From the NCBI RefSeq assembly GCF_008123515.1, contig NZ_VSSR01000024.1, positions 62,001 to 126,000 on the forward strand: a stretch of DNA of 64,000 nucleotides, written 5' to 3'. The stretch is from Bradyrhizobium cytisi. GTDB taxonomy: Bacteria; Pseudomonadota; Alphaproteobacteria; Rhizobiales; Xanthobacteraceae. Position numbers and translations under genes: made by a program. This document shows, in pieces, positions 34,034-42,223 of this stretch. Positions within the stretch are counted from its first letter, which is position 1, and each line of letters starts with the position of its first letter. The notes beneath the pieces were generated by a model, which worked only from the letters and a program-made list of their open reading frames with translations, ran no database searches and was not told the origin of the DNA.

Positions 34034-34819
34034 TCACGTAATCAAATGCATCCCCGCATCCATGCGCACGACCTCGCCGGTCATGTTGCTCGAGGCCGGC
34101 ATCGCCAGGAAGCAGACGAGCTGGGCGATGTCCTCGGCGGATGAGGCGACCTTGAGCGGCACCTTCGCCACCACGCTGTCGCGCACCTGCTTGGCGCCGG
34201 CTTCGCCGCGGCCCTTGGTGAACCAGGGCGTGTCGATATAACCGGGGCACACCGTGTTGACGCGGATCAGCGGCGCGAGTGCGCGCGACAGCGACAGCGT
34301 CATGGTGTTGAGCGCGCCCTTGCTCGCGGCATAGGCGATCGACGAGCCGACGCCGCTGATGCCGGCGACCGACGACACGTTGACCACGGCGGACGAGCGT
34401 CCCGACGCTTTCGACCCGGCTTCCAGCAAGCTACGCGCCGCCCGCACCATCTGGAACGGGCCGATGGTGTTGACACCGTAGAGACGCTGGAAATCTTCGG
34501 CCGACAATCCGTCGAGATCGGCATGGGCGACGTGCTTGGTGGTGCCGGCATTGTTGACGAGGATGTCGAGCCGGCCCCAACCGCTCGCGGCCGCAACGAT
34601 CTTGCGGCAATCATCATCCTTCGAGACGTCGCCCTGCGCGACCAGAACTTCCGCGGCGCCGGCCTTGCGGCAGAGCTCTGCCGTGGCCTCGGCTTCCTTC
34701 TGGCTCGACGAATAGTTGATGACGAGCCGCGCCCCGCTCCGCGCGAGAATTTCCGCGGTCGCAGCACCGAGACCGGATGCGGATCCCGTCACGATTGCGC
34801 TCAGACTGTCTTTTGCCAT
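34034..34819 (-). CDS. SDR family oxidoreductase (FabG-like)
   Basis: 261 residues with a complete classical SDR set: VTGSASGLGAATAEIL for the cofactor, LDILVNNAGTTKHV, NVSSVAGISGVGSSIAYAASKGALN with Ser, Tyr and Lys of the active site, and VCPGYIDTPWF. No leader peptide. It is divergent from the acyl-CoA dehydrogenase pair, with a TCCGCT-A-AGCGGA palindrome between, so it probably belongs to the same regulon. It may act as a 3-hydroxyacyl-CoA or alcohol dehydrogenase. Confidence 0.9.
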   Translation of the reverse strand: MAKDSLSAIVTGSASGLGAATAEILARSGARLVINYSSSQKEAEATAELCRKAGAAEVLVAQGDVSKDDDCRKIVAAASGWGRLDILVNNAGTTKHVAHADLDGLSAEDFQRLYGVNTIGPFQMVRAARSLLEAGSKASGRSSAVVNVSSVAGISGVGSSIAYAASKGALNTMTLSLSRALAPLIRVNTVCPGYIDTPWFTKGRGEAGAKQVRDSVVAKVPLKVASSAEDIAQLVCFLAMPASSNMTGEVVRMDAGMHLIT

Positions 34820-34895
34820 CCGGATTTCCTTCCCCGTTATCGAGTTGCTGGCGCCCTGTTTAGCGAGTTTGCCGCTCCCTGCAAATCAAGCAAAC

Positions 34896-34908
34896 TCCGC
34901 TAAGCGGA
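34896..34908. promoter_or_regulatory. Palindrome TCCGCT-A-AGCGGA in the divergent SDR/acyl-CoA dehydrogenase gap
   Basis: A perfect 6+1+6 inverted repeat. It shares TCCGC-NAA-GCGGAAT with the site at 41230-41244, upstream of the other arm of the acyl-CoA cluster. The form resembles IclR-type operators, but no such regulator is in the window. Confidence 0.6.
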
Positions 34909-35068
34909 ATTACTCCGAACCGGGTCTTGCCCCCATGCTAGCGCCGCAGATGGGCCTGCGATCAACGCTTGTCAGGGCCATGGCTTTTTCGGATCATCGG
35001 GCGCAAGAAGAGACCGCGCGCCGCACTGACCGGGCAGGACGCGCCAATGGCAAAACACGGGGAACGCT

Positions 35069-36133
35069 GTGGCGGAGAGTGACAATATGGTCGTCGAGAC
35101 CGCGGAGAAGATCTTCGCCGATCTCGCCGATCCGCAGACCATCAACAACGACAAGAAGGATTCCTGGCAGGCGCCGCTGTGGCTGGCGCTGAGCGAAGCC
35201 GGCTTGCCGTTATCCTGGGTGCCCGACGATCTCGGCGGCTCCGGCGCGAGCCTTGCCGATGGTTTTGCCTTGCTGAATGCTGCCGGCCGTTTCGCGGTCG
35301 CGGTTCCGCTGGCCGAGACCATGCTCGCGGGCTGGCTGCTGGCGCAGGCGAAGATCGCTTCGCCCGAAGGCGAGATGACGGTGCTGCCAGCCTCGCCAAA
35401 GGATCGGCTCACGATGGATGCCGACGGCGCACTCTCGGGCCGCTGCCGCGGCGTGCCGTTTGCCAAAGCGGCAAAGCATTTTGCGGTGCTCGCGCATGGC
35501 AAGGACGGCGTCTCGATCGCGCTGGTCGATGCAAGCAAGGGCCGGATCGAATCCGGGCTCAATGTCGGCTACGACCATAGCGATACCGTGACGTTCGACA
35601 AGGTCCAGCCCATCACCATCAAGCCCGCGCCAAAGCGTTTTGACCAAACCACACTGATGCTGGTGGGCGGTGTCGCGCGCAGCCTTCAGATCGCCGGCGC
35701 GCTGGAAGCGATGCTTGACATCTCCGTGCGCTACTCCAACGAGCGCGTCGCCTTCGAGAAGAAGATCTCGAAATTCCAGGCGGTACAGCACAATCTCGCC
35801 CGCCTCGCCGGCGAATCCGCCGCGGCACTTGCGGCGGCGACTTCGGCCGCCGATGCGATCGCGAACGCAAAGTCGTTCGACGACGAGGTCTATCTCGAAG
35901 CCGCCTCTGCAAAGATCCGCTGCGCCGAGGCAGCAGAGAAAGGCGGCGGCATCGCGCATCAGGTGCACGGCGCGATCGGCTTCACCAACGAGCACATCCT
36001 GCACCGGTACTCGTTGCGGGCGCTGGCCTGGCGCGATGATTTCGGCTCTGAGAGCCACTGGGCCGTCGAACTCGGCAAGCTCGTCGCCAAACGCGGCGCC
36101 GATGAATTGTGGCCGCTCGTGGCGTCGCGCTGA
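35069..36133 (+). CDS. Acyl-CoA dehydrogenase family protein (short, first of a pair)
   Basis: 354 residues from a GTG at 35069 with GGGGAA upstream; an in-frame ATG six codons later is the alternative. It has the ACAD C-terminal domain (VGGVARSLQIAGALEAMLDISVRYSNERVAFEKKISKFQ span, residues 200-240, and HQVHGAIGFTNEHILHRYSLR), but the N-terminal half is degenerate. Short, divergent ACADs of this kind pair with a normal ACAD in heteromeric enzymes, known for steroid/bile-acid side-chain catabolism (FadE-type heterotetramers). It is followed 16 bp later by such a partner. Confidence 0.87.
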   Translation: MAESDNMVVETAEKIFADLADPQTINNDKKDSWQAPLWLALSEAGLPLSWVPDDLGGSGASLADGFALLNAAGRFAVAVPLAETMLAGWLLAQAKIASPEGEMTVLPASPKDRLTMDADGALSGRCRGVPFAKAAKHFAVLAHGKDGVSIALVDASKGRIESGLNVGYDHSDTVTFDKVQPITIKPAPKRFDQTTLMLVGGVARSLQIAGALEAMLDISVRYSNERVAFEKKISKFQAVQHNLARLAGESAAALAAATSAADAIANAKSFDDEVYLEAASAKIRCAEAAEKGGGIAHQVHGAIGFTNEHILHRYSLRALAWRDDFGSESHWAVELGKLVAKRGADELWPLVASR

Positions 36134-36149
36134 TCGGGAGACGAAACAC

Positions 36150-37310
36150 ATGACCGCTGCTCTTCGTTTCGATCCGATCCGCCTGCCCGAGAAGTGCGAG
36201 CAACTGCGCAAGGAAGTGCGCGCCTTCCTCGCCGAGGAGATCGCCGCCGGCACCTTCGATCCGCACAAGCCCAACCGCGAAGACACCGATGCGCCGGAAT
36301 TCTCCCGCCGGGTCGGCGCCAAGGGCTGGCTCGGCATGACCTGGCCGAAGAAATATGGCGGCCAGGAGCGCTCCTTCCTCGAGCGTTACGTGGTGACCGA
36401 GGAGATGCGCGTCGCCAACGCCCCGACGCGGCGCTTCTTCGTCGCCGACCGCCAGAGCGGGCCGGTGCTGCTGAAGTACGCGCCTGAGCACATCAAGATG
36501 GACATCCTGCCGCGCATCTGCCGCGGCGAGATCTGCTTTGCGATCGGCATGAGCGAGCCGAACTCCGGCTCCGACCTGTTCGCGGCGAAGACGCGCGCGA
36601 CCAGGACCGATGGCGGCTATCTCATCAACGGCACCAAGATCTGGACCTCGTCGGCGCATATCGCCGACTACATGATCGCGATCTTCCGGACCTCGCCGCC
36701 GACCAAGGAAAACCGCCGTCACGGCCTGACGCAGTTCCTGGTCAAGATGAAGCAGCCGGGCATCAAGGTGAACCCGATCGGCCAGATCACCGGCCAGTAC
36801 GAGTTCAACGAGGTCGTGTTCACCGACTTCTTCGTGCCCGAGGATCACGTGCTCGGCGAGGTCGACGGCGCCTGGAAACAGGCGACGAGCGAACTCGCCT
36901 ATGAGCGTTCAGGCCCCGAGCGCTTCCTCGAGACCTATTACGTGCTGACGGAGCTGGTCCGCGCGGTCGGTCCCAATCCTGACACGCGCAGCGCCGAAGG
37001 CATCGGGCGCCTCGTCGCGCAGCTCCACACCATGCGGCGCATGTCGGTCTCGGTCGCCGGCATGCTGCAGGCCGGCAAGGAGCCGGTGGTGGAGGCCTCC
37101 ATCGTCAAGGACATCGGTACGGTCTGGGAGCAGCAGCTTCCGCACCGCGTGCGCGATCTCGCCGCCTTCGTCGAGGAGACCGCGACCAACCGGGAGACGC
37201 TGGAGCGGCAGCTCGACTTCGCGATCAAGACCGCGCCGAAACTCACCATCCAGGGCGGCACCACGGAAGTGCTGCGCGGCATCATCGCCCGCGGGCTTGG
37301 TTTGCGCTAA
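36150..37310 (+). CDS. Acyl-CoA dehydrogenase family protein (second of a pair)
   Basis: 386 residues from the ATG at 36150. Motifs: GWLGMTWPKKYGGQERS near residue 60, IGMSEPNSGSDLFAAKTRA near 133, INGTKIWTSSAHIADYMIAI near 160, and the C-terminal TIQGGTTEVLRGIIARGLGL. It is a full-length soluble FAD enzyme with the TTEV end seen in FadE-like large subunits. With the short ACAD upstream and the hydratase 17 bp downstream it makes an operon for one or more beta-oxidation steps of an unusual acid. Confidence 0.9.
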   Translation: MTAALRFDPIRLPEKCEQLRKEVRAFLAEEIAAGTFDPHKPNREDTDAPEFSRRVGAKGWLGMTWPKKYGGQERSFLERYVVTEEMRVANAPTRRFFVADRQSGPVLLKYAPEHIKMDILPRICRGEICFAIGMSEPNSGSDLFAAKTRATRTDGGYLINGTKIWTSSAHIADYMIAIFRTSPPTKENRRHGLTQFLVKMKQPGIKVNPIGQITGQYEFNEVVFTDFFVPEDHVLGEVDGAWKQATSELAYERSGPERFLETYYVLTELVRAVGPNPDTRSAEGIGRLVAQLHTMRRMSVSVAGMLQAGKEPVVEASIVKDIGTVWEQQLPHRVRDLAAFVEETATNRETLERQLDFAIKTAPKLTIQGGTTEVLRGIIARGLGLR

Positions 37311-37327
37311 TTCAATCGAGGATCATC

Positions 37328-38146
37328 ATGAGCACCTATAAAGATATCGGCGTCGAAAGGGTCGGGCATGTCGGCACCATCGAGATCCGCCGCCCGCCGC
37401 TCAACTTCTTTGACATCTCCCTGATCAACCAGATCGCGGATGCGCTCGACGAGTTCGATCGCGACATCGAGATCCGCGCCTCCGTTCTCTCGGCGCAAGG
37501 CAAGGCGTTCTGCGCCGGCGCGAATTTCCAGGACCCGGCGCGGCAGGCGCAGGAAGCGCGCGAAGCCGATAAGGCTGCCAAGGGCGATCCGGCCGACAGC
37601 CTCGGAGCAATCAATCATCTCTACATCCAGGCCGTGCGCATCTTCCGCGCCAAGAAGCCGATCGTCGCCGCCGTGCAGGGCGCAGCCATCGGCGGCGGCC
37701 TCGGCCTTGCGGTGTCGGCCGACTTCCGGGTCACCTGCCCCGAAGCGCGTTTCTCCGCGAATTTCACCAAGCTGGGTTTCCATCCCGGCTTCGGCCTGAC
37801 GACGACGCTGCCCGAGCTGATCGGCAAGAACAACGCCGAGCTGATGTTCTACACCAGCCGCCGCGTCACCGGCGAAGAAGCCGTCAAATGGGGCCTCGCC
37901 AATGTGCTGGTGCCGCAGGACCAGGTGAAGGCGGAGGCGATGAAGCTCGCCGGCGAGATCGCCGAATGCTCCCCGCTCGGCCTGCTCTCTACCCGCGCCA
38001 CGATGCGCGCCGGATTGGCCGATCGCGTCATGGCTGCGACCAATCACGAGCTCACCGAACAGACCCGCCTGCGCGCGACGGAAGATTTCAAGGAAGGCGT
38101 GAAGGCCACGGAAGAGCGGCGTGTGGCGAATTTCAGGGGGCGGTGA
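37328..38146 (+). CDS. Enoyl-CoA hydratase/isomerase family protein
   Basis: 272 residues, crotonase fold. VLSAQGKAFCAGANFQD and VQGAAIGGGLGLAVSADFRV are the two oxyanion-hole segments; the Glu-like position in FTKLGFHPGFG is in the usual loop. Last gene of the plus-strand ACAD-ACAD-hydratase operon, so it should hydrate the enoyl-CoA made by the dehydrogenases. Confidence 0.9.
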   Translation: MSTYKDIGVERVGHVGTIEIRRPPLNFFDISLINQIADALDEFDRDIEIRASVLSAQGKAFCAGANFQDPARQAQEAREADKAAKGDPADSLGAINHLYIQAVRIFRAKKPIVAAVQGAAIGGGLGLAVSADFRVTCPEARFSANFTKLGFHPGFGLTTTLPELIGKNNAELMFYTSRRVTGEEAVKWGLANVLVPQDQVKAEAMKLAGEIAECSPLGLLSTRATMRAGLADRVMAATNHELTEQTRLRATEDFKEGVKATEERRVANFRGR

Positions 38147-38203
38147 TTGCAGCTCCGCGCTGCATCCCCGTCGTCCTGAGAGCTTGTGACGGATTCCTTC
38201 GGG

Positions 38204-38956
38204 TCAACTGACGCGGAAGATCACGCCGCCGAGCAGAAACTCGTTCCCGGCCACTGCAAGCCCCTTTGACCTCGCGACATGGAGCACGTGCGCGGCATCG
38301 GCCACCCGAAACTCGAGCGCACTCATGATCTCGCTGGCGCCCTTGACGAAGCGGAAGGTTGCGTTGGGCAGCTTCAGCTCAGGGCCATCAGCTGCCACGC
38401 CGATAATCTTGCTCCAATGCTGCGCCAGCCCGTGTGGATCCGGGCTCTGCATCTCCACTGCCGTCAGCGCCTGCGTCACTTCCTTGCGGACGAACTTCTG
38501 CCAGTCCGGGCCTGCGGGCGGATACGTTCCAAAAATATCGTCGCTGCCTGCAGTGTGGTTGAACTCGATGAAGGCGGCGCGGCAGTCGCGGGGGTGGAGC
38601 TGGACGCCGTGATAGGGCGCGTGGTCGATGACGTTGGCGGTGCGGACGCCAAGCGCATTGGCGTTGCGGCCGCGCTCGTCCGGGTCGTTGCAGCAGAAGA
38701 TCGCCATGTAGCCGCCGCGCCCCCCGGTCTTCTCGATAAAGCGGCCGGCCGTGGTGCCGTCCTTGAAGGGTGCGACGACCTCGAGCATAATCGTGTCGAC
38801 CGGGAGCAGTGCGTTCTCCAGGCCGTATTTGGCGACATTGCCGTCGCGGTAGCAGACGGCGAGGCCCATGATCTCGGCGATATCAGAGATGACAGGCGCG
38901 AGCTGCGGCGCGACCAGACAAATCTGCCGCAGCCGCATATAGGGCGCCATCGTCAT
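38204..38956 (-). CDS. VOC family / glyoxalase-like domain protein
   Basis: 250 residues. Opens with LRQICLVAPQLAPVISDIAEIMGLAVCYRD, the beta-alpha start of a VOC half, and has GVQLHPRDCRAAFIEFNHT near the middle and a second half ending LLGGVIFRVS. The metal-ligand positions His and Glu are visible in that middle segment. It overlaps the upstream hydratase gene by 4 bp, so both are coupled. Probably a metal-dependent isomerase, lyase or epimerase acting on an acyl-CoA intermediate (inference). Confidence 0.85.
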   Translation of the reverse strand: MTMAPYMRLRQICLVAPQLAPVISDIAEIMGLAVCYRDGNVAKYGLENALLPVDTIMLEVVAPFKDGTTAGRFIEKTGGRGGYMAIFCCNDPDERGRNANALGVRTANVIDHAPYHGVQLHPRDCRAAFIEFNHTAGSDDIFGTYPPAGPDWQKFVRKEVTQALTAVEMQSPDPHGLAQHWSKIIGVAADGPELKLPNATFRFVKGASEIMSALEFRVADAAHVLHVARSKGLAVAGNEFLLGGVIFRVS

Positions 38957-39741
38957 GCGCCCCTGAAGGCCGGCTTGCGCTTCTCGACGAAAGCCTTCGC
39001 GGCCTCCTTGTGATCGTCGGTGTCGCTGCAGCGGGTGTGATGGATGGCTTCACCGTCGAAGCAATCCTCCAGCGGCAGATGCTCGGCATTGTTGATGTTG
39101 CGCTTGATGTAGCCAAGCGCGATCGACGGCCCCTGCGCCAGCGAGAGCGCCAGCTCGTGCGCGGCAGCATCAATCTCTGCATCGGGCACGACCTTCGTCA
39201 CCATGCCGATCGCATGCGCTTCCTTCGCCGTCAGCACGGGCGAGGTCAGATAGAGTTCGCGTGCCCGCGCGCTGCCGAGCAGCTGGGTGAGAAAATAGGT
39301 GCCGCCGTAATCACCGGAGAAGCCGACCTTGGCGAAGGCCGTGGTGATCTTGCAGGATTCGGAGGCAACGCGGAGATCGCACGACAGCGCCATCGAAAGA
39401 CCGGCTCCGGCTGCCGCGCCATCGAGCTGCGCCACCACCGGCTTCGGCATCTGATGCAGGATGCGCGAAACCTCCATGCCGCGACGCAGATTCGCCATCT
39501 TCACTTCGAACGGCAGCGGCGCGCGGCCGGCCGCCATCGACTTGACGTCGCCGCCGACGCAGAACGAGCCGCCGGCGCCCTTGAACAGCACCGCGCGCAC
39601 CTCCGGATCGTCGGCGGCGCGCCGCGCCGCCTCGACCAGACCGGCGACCATCTCGGGATTGAGCGCGTTCTTCCGCTCGGGACGATTCATGGTGATCGTG
39701 AGCAGTCCGCCTTCGAGCTTTTGCAGGACCATGTCGTTCAT
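38953..39741 (-). CDS. Enoyl-CoA hydratase/isomerase family protein
   Basis: 262 residues with VLFKGAGGSFCVGGDVKSM and LDGAAAGAGLSMALSCDLRVA, the crotonase oxyanion segments, and AFAKVGFSGDYGGTYFLTQ. The Asp in GDYGG aligns with the position that in 2-(1,2-epoxy-1,2-dihydrophenyl)acetyl-CoA isomerase (PaaG)-like and isomerase members carries the acid, so isomerase activity is as likely as hydration. Operon: coupled to the VOC gene, 138 bp downstream of the binding-protein gene. Confidence 0.89.
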   Translation of the reverse strand: MNDMVLQKLEGGLLTITMNRPERKNALNPEMVAGLVEAARRAADDPEVRAVLFKGAGGSFCVGGDVKSMAAGRAPLPFEVKMANLRRGMEVSRILHQMPKPVVAQLDGAAAGAGLSMALSCDLRVASESCKITTAFAKVGFSGDYGGTYFLTQLLGSARARELYLTSPVLTAKEAHAIGMVTKVVPDAEIDAAAHELALSLAQGPSIALGYIKRNINNAEHLPLEDCFDGEAIHHTRCSDTDDHKEAAKAFVEKRKPAFRGA

Positions 39742-39770
39742 GGGACGTCTCCCTTGTTGTTGTTAGGTTC

Positions 39771-39872
39771 TGTCATTCCGGGGCGCGCCACTCGGCGCGA
39801 GCCCGGAATCCATCGATCAACCGTCACTGCGGCCAGATGGATCCCGGGTTCGCTTCGCGCCCCGGGATGACG
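39771..39872. repeat. Palindromic repeat, GTCATTCCGGGGCGCG family
   Basis: TGTCATTCCGGGGCGCG at the left pairs with CGCGCCCCGGGATGACG at the right, with inner GAGCCCGGAATCCATC and GATGGATCCCGGGTTC arms. It lies within the minus-strand unit between the binding-protein and hydratase genes, so it could partly terminate or process the transcript. A short relative is at 3339-3377. Confidence 0.85.
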
Positions 39873-39879
39873 CTTCGCG

Positions 39880-41085
39880 TCATTTCTTCACCAGCGGGCA
39901 GCGCGATTGCTCCAGCGACTGGAACGCCTCGCTGCCGGGCACCGTGGCGACCAGCTTGTAGTCGTCCCAGCGGCCCTTGGACTCCGACGGCTTCTTCACC
40001 TCGAACAGGTACATGTCATGGATCATGCGGCCGTCCTCGCGGATCTTGCCGTTCTTGGCGAAGAAGTCGTTGATCGGCGTATCCTTCATCACCTTGATGA
40101 CCGCGGCCGAATCCGTGGTGCCGGCCGCCTTGACCGCCTTCAGATAATGCATGACGGAGGAATAGACGCCGGCTTGCGCCGAGGTCGGCATCCGCTTGGT
40201 GCGCTCCATGAAGCGTTTCGACCACGCGCGGGTCTCATCGTTGAGATCCCAGTAGAAGGCTTCGGCCAGCAGCAGGCCCTGCGCGGTCTCGAGACCGATC
40301 GAGTCGATGTCGGAGACGAAAGCGAGCAGCGGCGAGACCTTCTGGCCGCCCTTGGTGATGCCGAACTCGGCGGCCTGCTTGATGGCGTTGACGGTGTCGC
40401 CGCCGGCGTTCGCGAGCCCGATCACCTTGGCTTTCGAGGCCTGCGCCTGCAGCAGGAACGACGAAAAGTCCGACGTGTTGAGCGGATGGCGCACGCTGCC
40501 GAGCACCTTGCCGCCGGTCTTGGTCACGACCGCGCTAGTGTCCTTCTCCAGGTCCTGGCCGAAGGCATAGTCGGCGGTGAGGAAGAACCAGGTGTCGAGG
40601 CCCGACTTCACGGCCGCAAGGCCGGTCACGTTGGCCTGGCCGTAGGTGTCGAATACATAGTGGATGGTGTAGGGACCGCAGGCCTCGTTGGTGAGACGGA
40701 TCGAGCCCGGGCCGTTGAACATGATGATCTTGTTGCGCGCCTTCGCGATCTCGCCGGCGGCAAGTGCGGTCGCAGACGCCGCGACGTCGTAGATCATTTC
40801 GACGCCCTGATTATCGAGCATGTCGCGGGCGAGGTTGGCGGACAGGTCGGCCTTGTTGAGATGGTCGGCCGCGATCACCTGGACTTTGCGCCCCAGCACC
40901 TCGCCGCCGAAATCTTCCACCGCCATCTTGGCTGCGGTCTCGCTGCCGGGGCCGGTGATGTCGGCATAGAGGCTCGACATGTCGAGGATGCCGCCGATCT
41001 TCAAGGGTGGCTTGTCCTGGGCCTGCGCAACAGTCGCGCTGAGAGCCAAGGCGGCGGCAAAAATGCCGGACAAAATATGCTTCAT
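39880..41085 (-). CDS. ABC transporter substrate-binding protein, branched-chain amino acid type (orphan)
   Basis: 401 residues from the ATG at 41085 with GGAGG nine bases upstream. Signal peptide ends near TVAQAQDK. LKIGGILDMSSLYADITGPGSE opens a Leu/Ile/Val-type periplasmic binding protein. Heads the unit with hydratase and VOC genes. No permease or ATPase is present. It is a paralogue of the 17889-19106 protein, sharing most motifs and the C-terminal SLEQSRCPLVKK. The ligand may be the acid degraded by the cluster, since such proteins also bind aromatic acids. Confidence 0.9.
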   Translation of the reverse strand: MKHILSGIFAAALALSATVAQAQDKPPLKIGGILDMSSLYADITGPGSETAAKMAVEDFGGEVLGRKVQVIAADHLNKADLSANLARDMLDNQGVEMIYDVAASATALAAGEIAKARNKIIMFNGPGSIRLTNEACGPYTIHYVFDTYGQANVTGLAAVKSGLDTWFFLTADYAFGQDLEKDTSAVVTKTGGKVLGSVRHPLNTSDFSSFLLQAQASKAKVIGLANAGGDTVNAIKQAAEFGITKGGQKVSPLLAFVSDIDSIGLETAQGLLLAEAFYWDLNDETRAWSKRFMERTKRMPTSAQAGVYSSVMHYLKAVKAAGTTDSAAVIKVMKDTPINDFFAKNGKIREDGRMIHDMYLFEVKKPSESKGRWDDYKLVATVPGSEAFQSLEQSRCPLVKK

Positions 41086-41229
41086 TGAAAAGGACCTCCC
41101 TTGATCGCCTGACTCTTGAATGGCGGCTTGATTATTGCTGTTGGCAAACGCTGTTGCCGCAATCATGCCGCACGCGCAAGAGCGCAGCAAGCAGAAGCGC
41201 GATGCGGGTCTTTCGACGGGCCTCATGTT

Positions 41230-41244
41230 TTCCGCAAAGCGGAA
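41230..41244. promoter_or_regulatory. Palindrome TTCCGC-AAA-GCGGAA upstream of the binding-protein operon
   Basis: Perfect 6+3+6 inverted repeat 145 bp before the binding-protein start. The same core TCCGC-NAA-GCGGAAT occurs at 34896-34908 before the other arm of the acyl-CoA cluster, so the two arms probably share one regulator. Confidence 0.6.
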
Positions 41245-41270
41245 TGGTGACATATGGATAAATATCTCCA

Positions 41271-41351
41271 CGTCATTGCGAGCGCAGCGAAGCAATCCAG
41301 AATCCCTCCGTGGAAAGACTTTGGATTTGCTTCGCTGCGCTCGCAATGACG
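41271..41351. repeat. Palindromic repeat, GTCATTGCGAGCGCAGCGAAGC family
   Basis: CGTCATTGCGAGCGCAGCG pairs with CGCTGCGCTCGCAATGACG. It is unusual among the copies here in lying between divergent genes, in front of the nuclease gene. Confidence 0.9.
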
Positions 41352-41426
41352 GAGTGTGAGGAAGCCTCTTCGCGCCACGCAGCGCTTGAGTTAATATTGA
41401 CACGTAACGCAACCTCTCCGGGTCTC

Positions 41427-42197
41427 GTGACGCAACGGCTTCGCCTCATCGTCGCATTTGTTCTCGCCGCAGGTCACACTGCGTTCGCGGCGCCGTGCCA
41501 ATTCGAAACACAGGGCGAAGGCCGCGTCGTTGGAATCGTCGATGCGCGCAGTGTGCGTCTCGACGACGGCCGTGAGGTGCGCCTCACCGGGATCGAGCCC
41601 ACTGCGTCGACCAGGCAGGCGCTGACCTCGTTGCTTGCCGGCCGCGACGTGACGCTGCGCGGCACGGACGACACACCCGACCGCTACGGTCGCCAGGGCG
41701 CGCTGCTGTTCATCGGCGAAAGCGACACCTCGGTACAGGCGATGCTGCTCGCCCAAGGCGACGCCCTCGTCTCGGCCGAGATCGCGGACAAGGAGTGCGC
41801 CACCGCGCTGATGTCGTCAGAGGCCGAGGCGAGGCGCCAAAAAAAGGGCAACTGGGCTGACCCGTCGGCCATAAAAAACGCGGAAAGTCCGGACGATATT
41901 TTGGCCGGGAAAGGGCGCTTTGTGGTGGTCGAGGGCAAAGTCCTGTCGGTCCGGCAAGCTGGGGCAATGACCTACCTCAACTTCGGACGGAACTGGACAC
42001 ACGGCTTTGCCGCGACTATTTCAAAGCGCATGGTGCCGGCGTTCGAAAGCGCTGGAACGACGCTTAAGTCCCTGGAAAATAGGTACATTCGCGTCAGGGG
42101 CTGGGTTGAGGGGACTGCGGGGCCGCGTATCGACGTGCTCCGGGTGGGACAGGTCGAGTTGCTGGGCGCAAGCGAGCCGATTGGGGTAAGGCCCTGA
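41427..42197 (+). CDS. Thermonuclease-like (SNase/TNase fold) secreted protein
   Basis: 256 residues from a GTG at 41427; a TTG at about 41397 is possible. A signal peptide (RLRLIVAFVLAAGHTAFAA) is followed by an OB-fold with VVGIVDARSVRLDDGREVRLTGIE, DRYGRQGALLFIG and ALVSAE, which mirrors staphylococcal-nuclease-like repeats. The catalytic Arg/Glu set of the true nuclease is only partly evident (R in DRYGRQ). A C-terminal OB-like segment FVVVEGKVLSVRQAGAMTYLNFG follows. Periplasmic nucleic-acid binding or cleavage is probable; activity is uncertain. Confidence 0.75.
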   Translation: MTQRLRLIVAFVLAAGHTAFAAPCQFETQGEGRVVGIVDARSVRLDDGREVRLTGIEPTASTRQALTSLLAGRDVTLRGTDDTPDRYGRQGALLFIGESDTSVQAMLLAQGDALVSAEIADKECATALMSSEAEARRQKKGNWADPSAIKNAESPDDILAGKGRFVVVEGKVLSVRQAGAMTYLNFGRNWTHGFAATISKRMVPAFESAGTTLKSLENRYIRVRGWVEGTAGPRIDVLRVGQVELLGASEPIGVRP

Positions 42198-42223
42198 CCA
42201 GGGGCCAGGCACGGGTTAGCGAC

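Larger units (their letters stand above)
41086..41426. other. Intergenic region with operator-like palindrome and a repeat
   Basis: 341 bp between the divergent binding-protein and nuclease genes. It contains the TTCCGC-AAA-GCGGAA palindrome and one interspersed repeat, both listed separately. Apart from these I see no gene; the true start of the nuclease gene might be a TTG about 30 bases upstream of the GTG chosen. Confidence 0.5.

Noticed and set aside
39907..41088. 393-codon open frame opposite the orphan binding-protein gene
   Set aside because: Antisense shadow of a well-supported signal-peptide-bearing binding protein; no protein family features.
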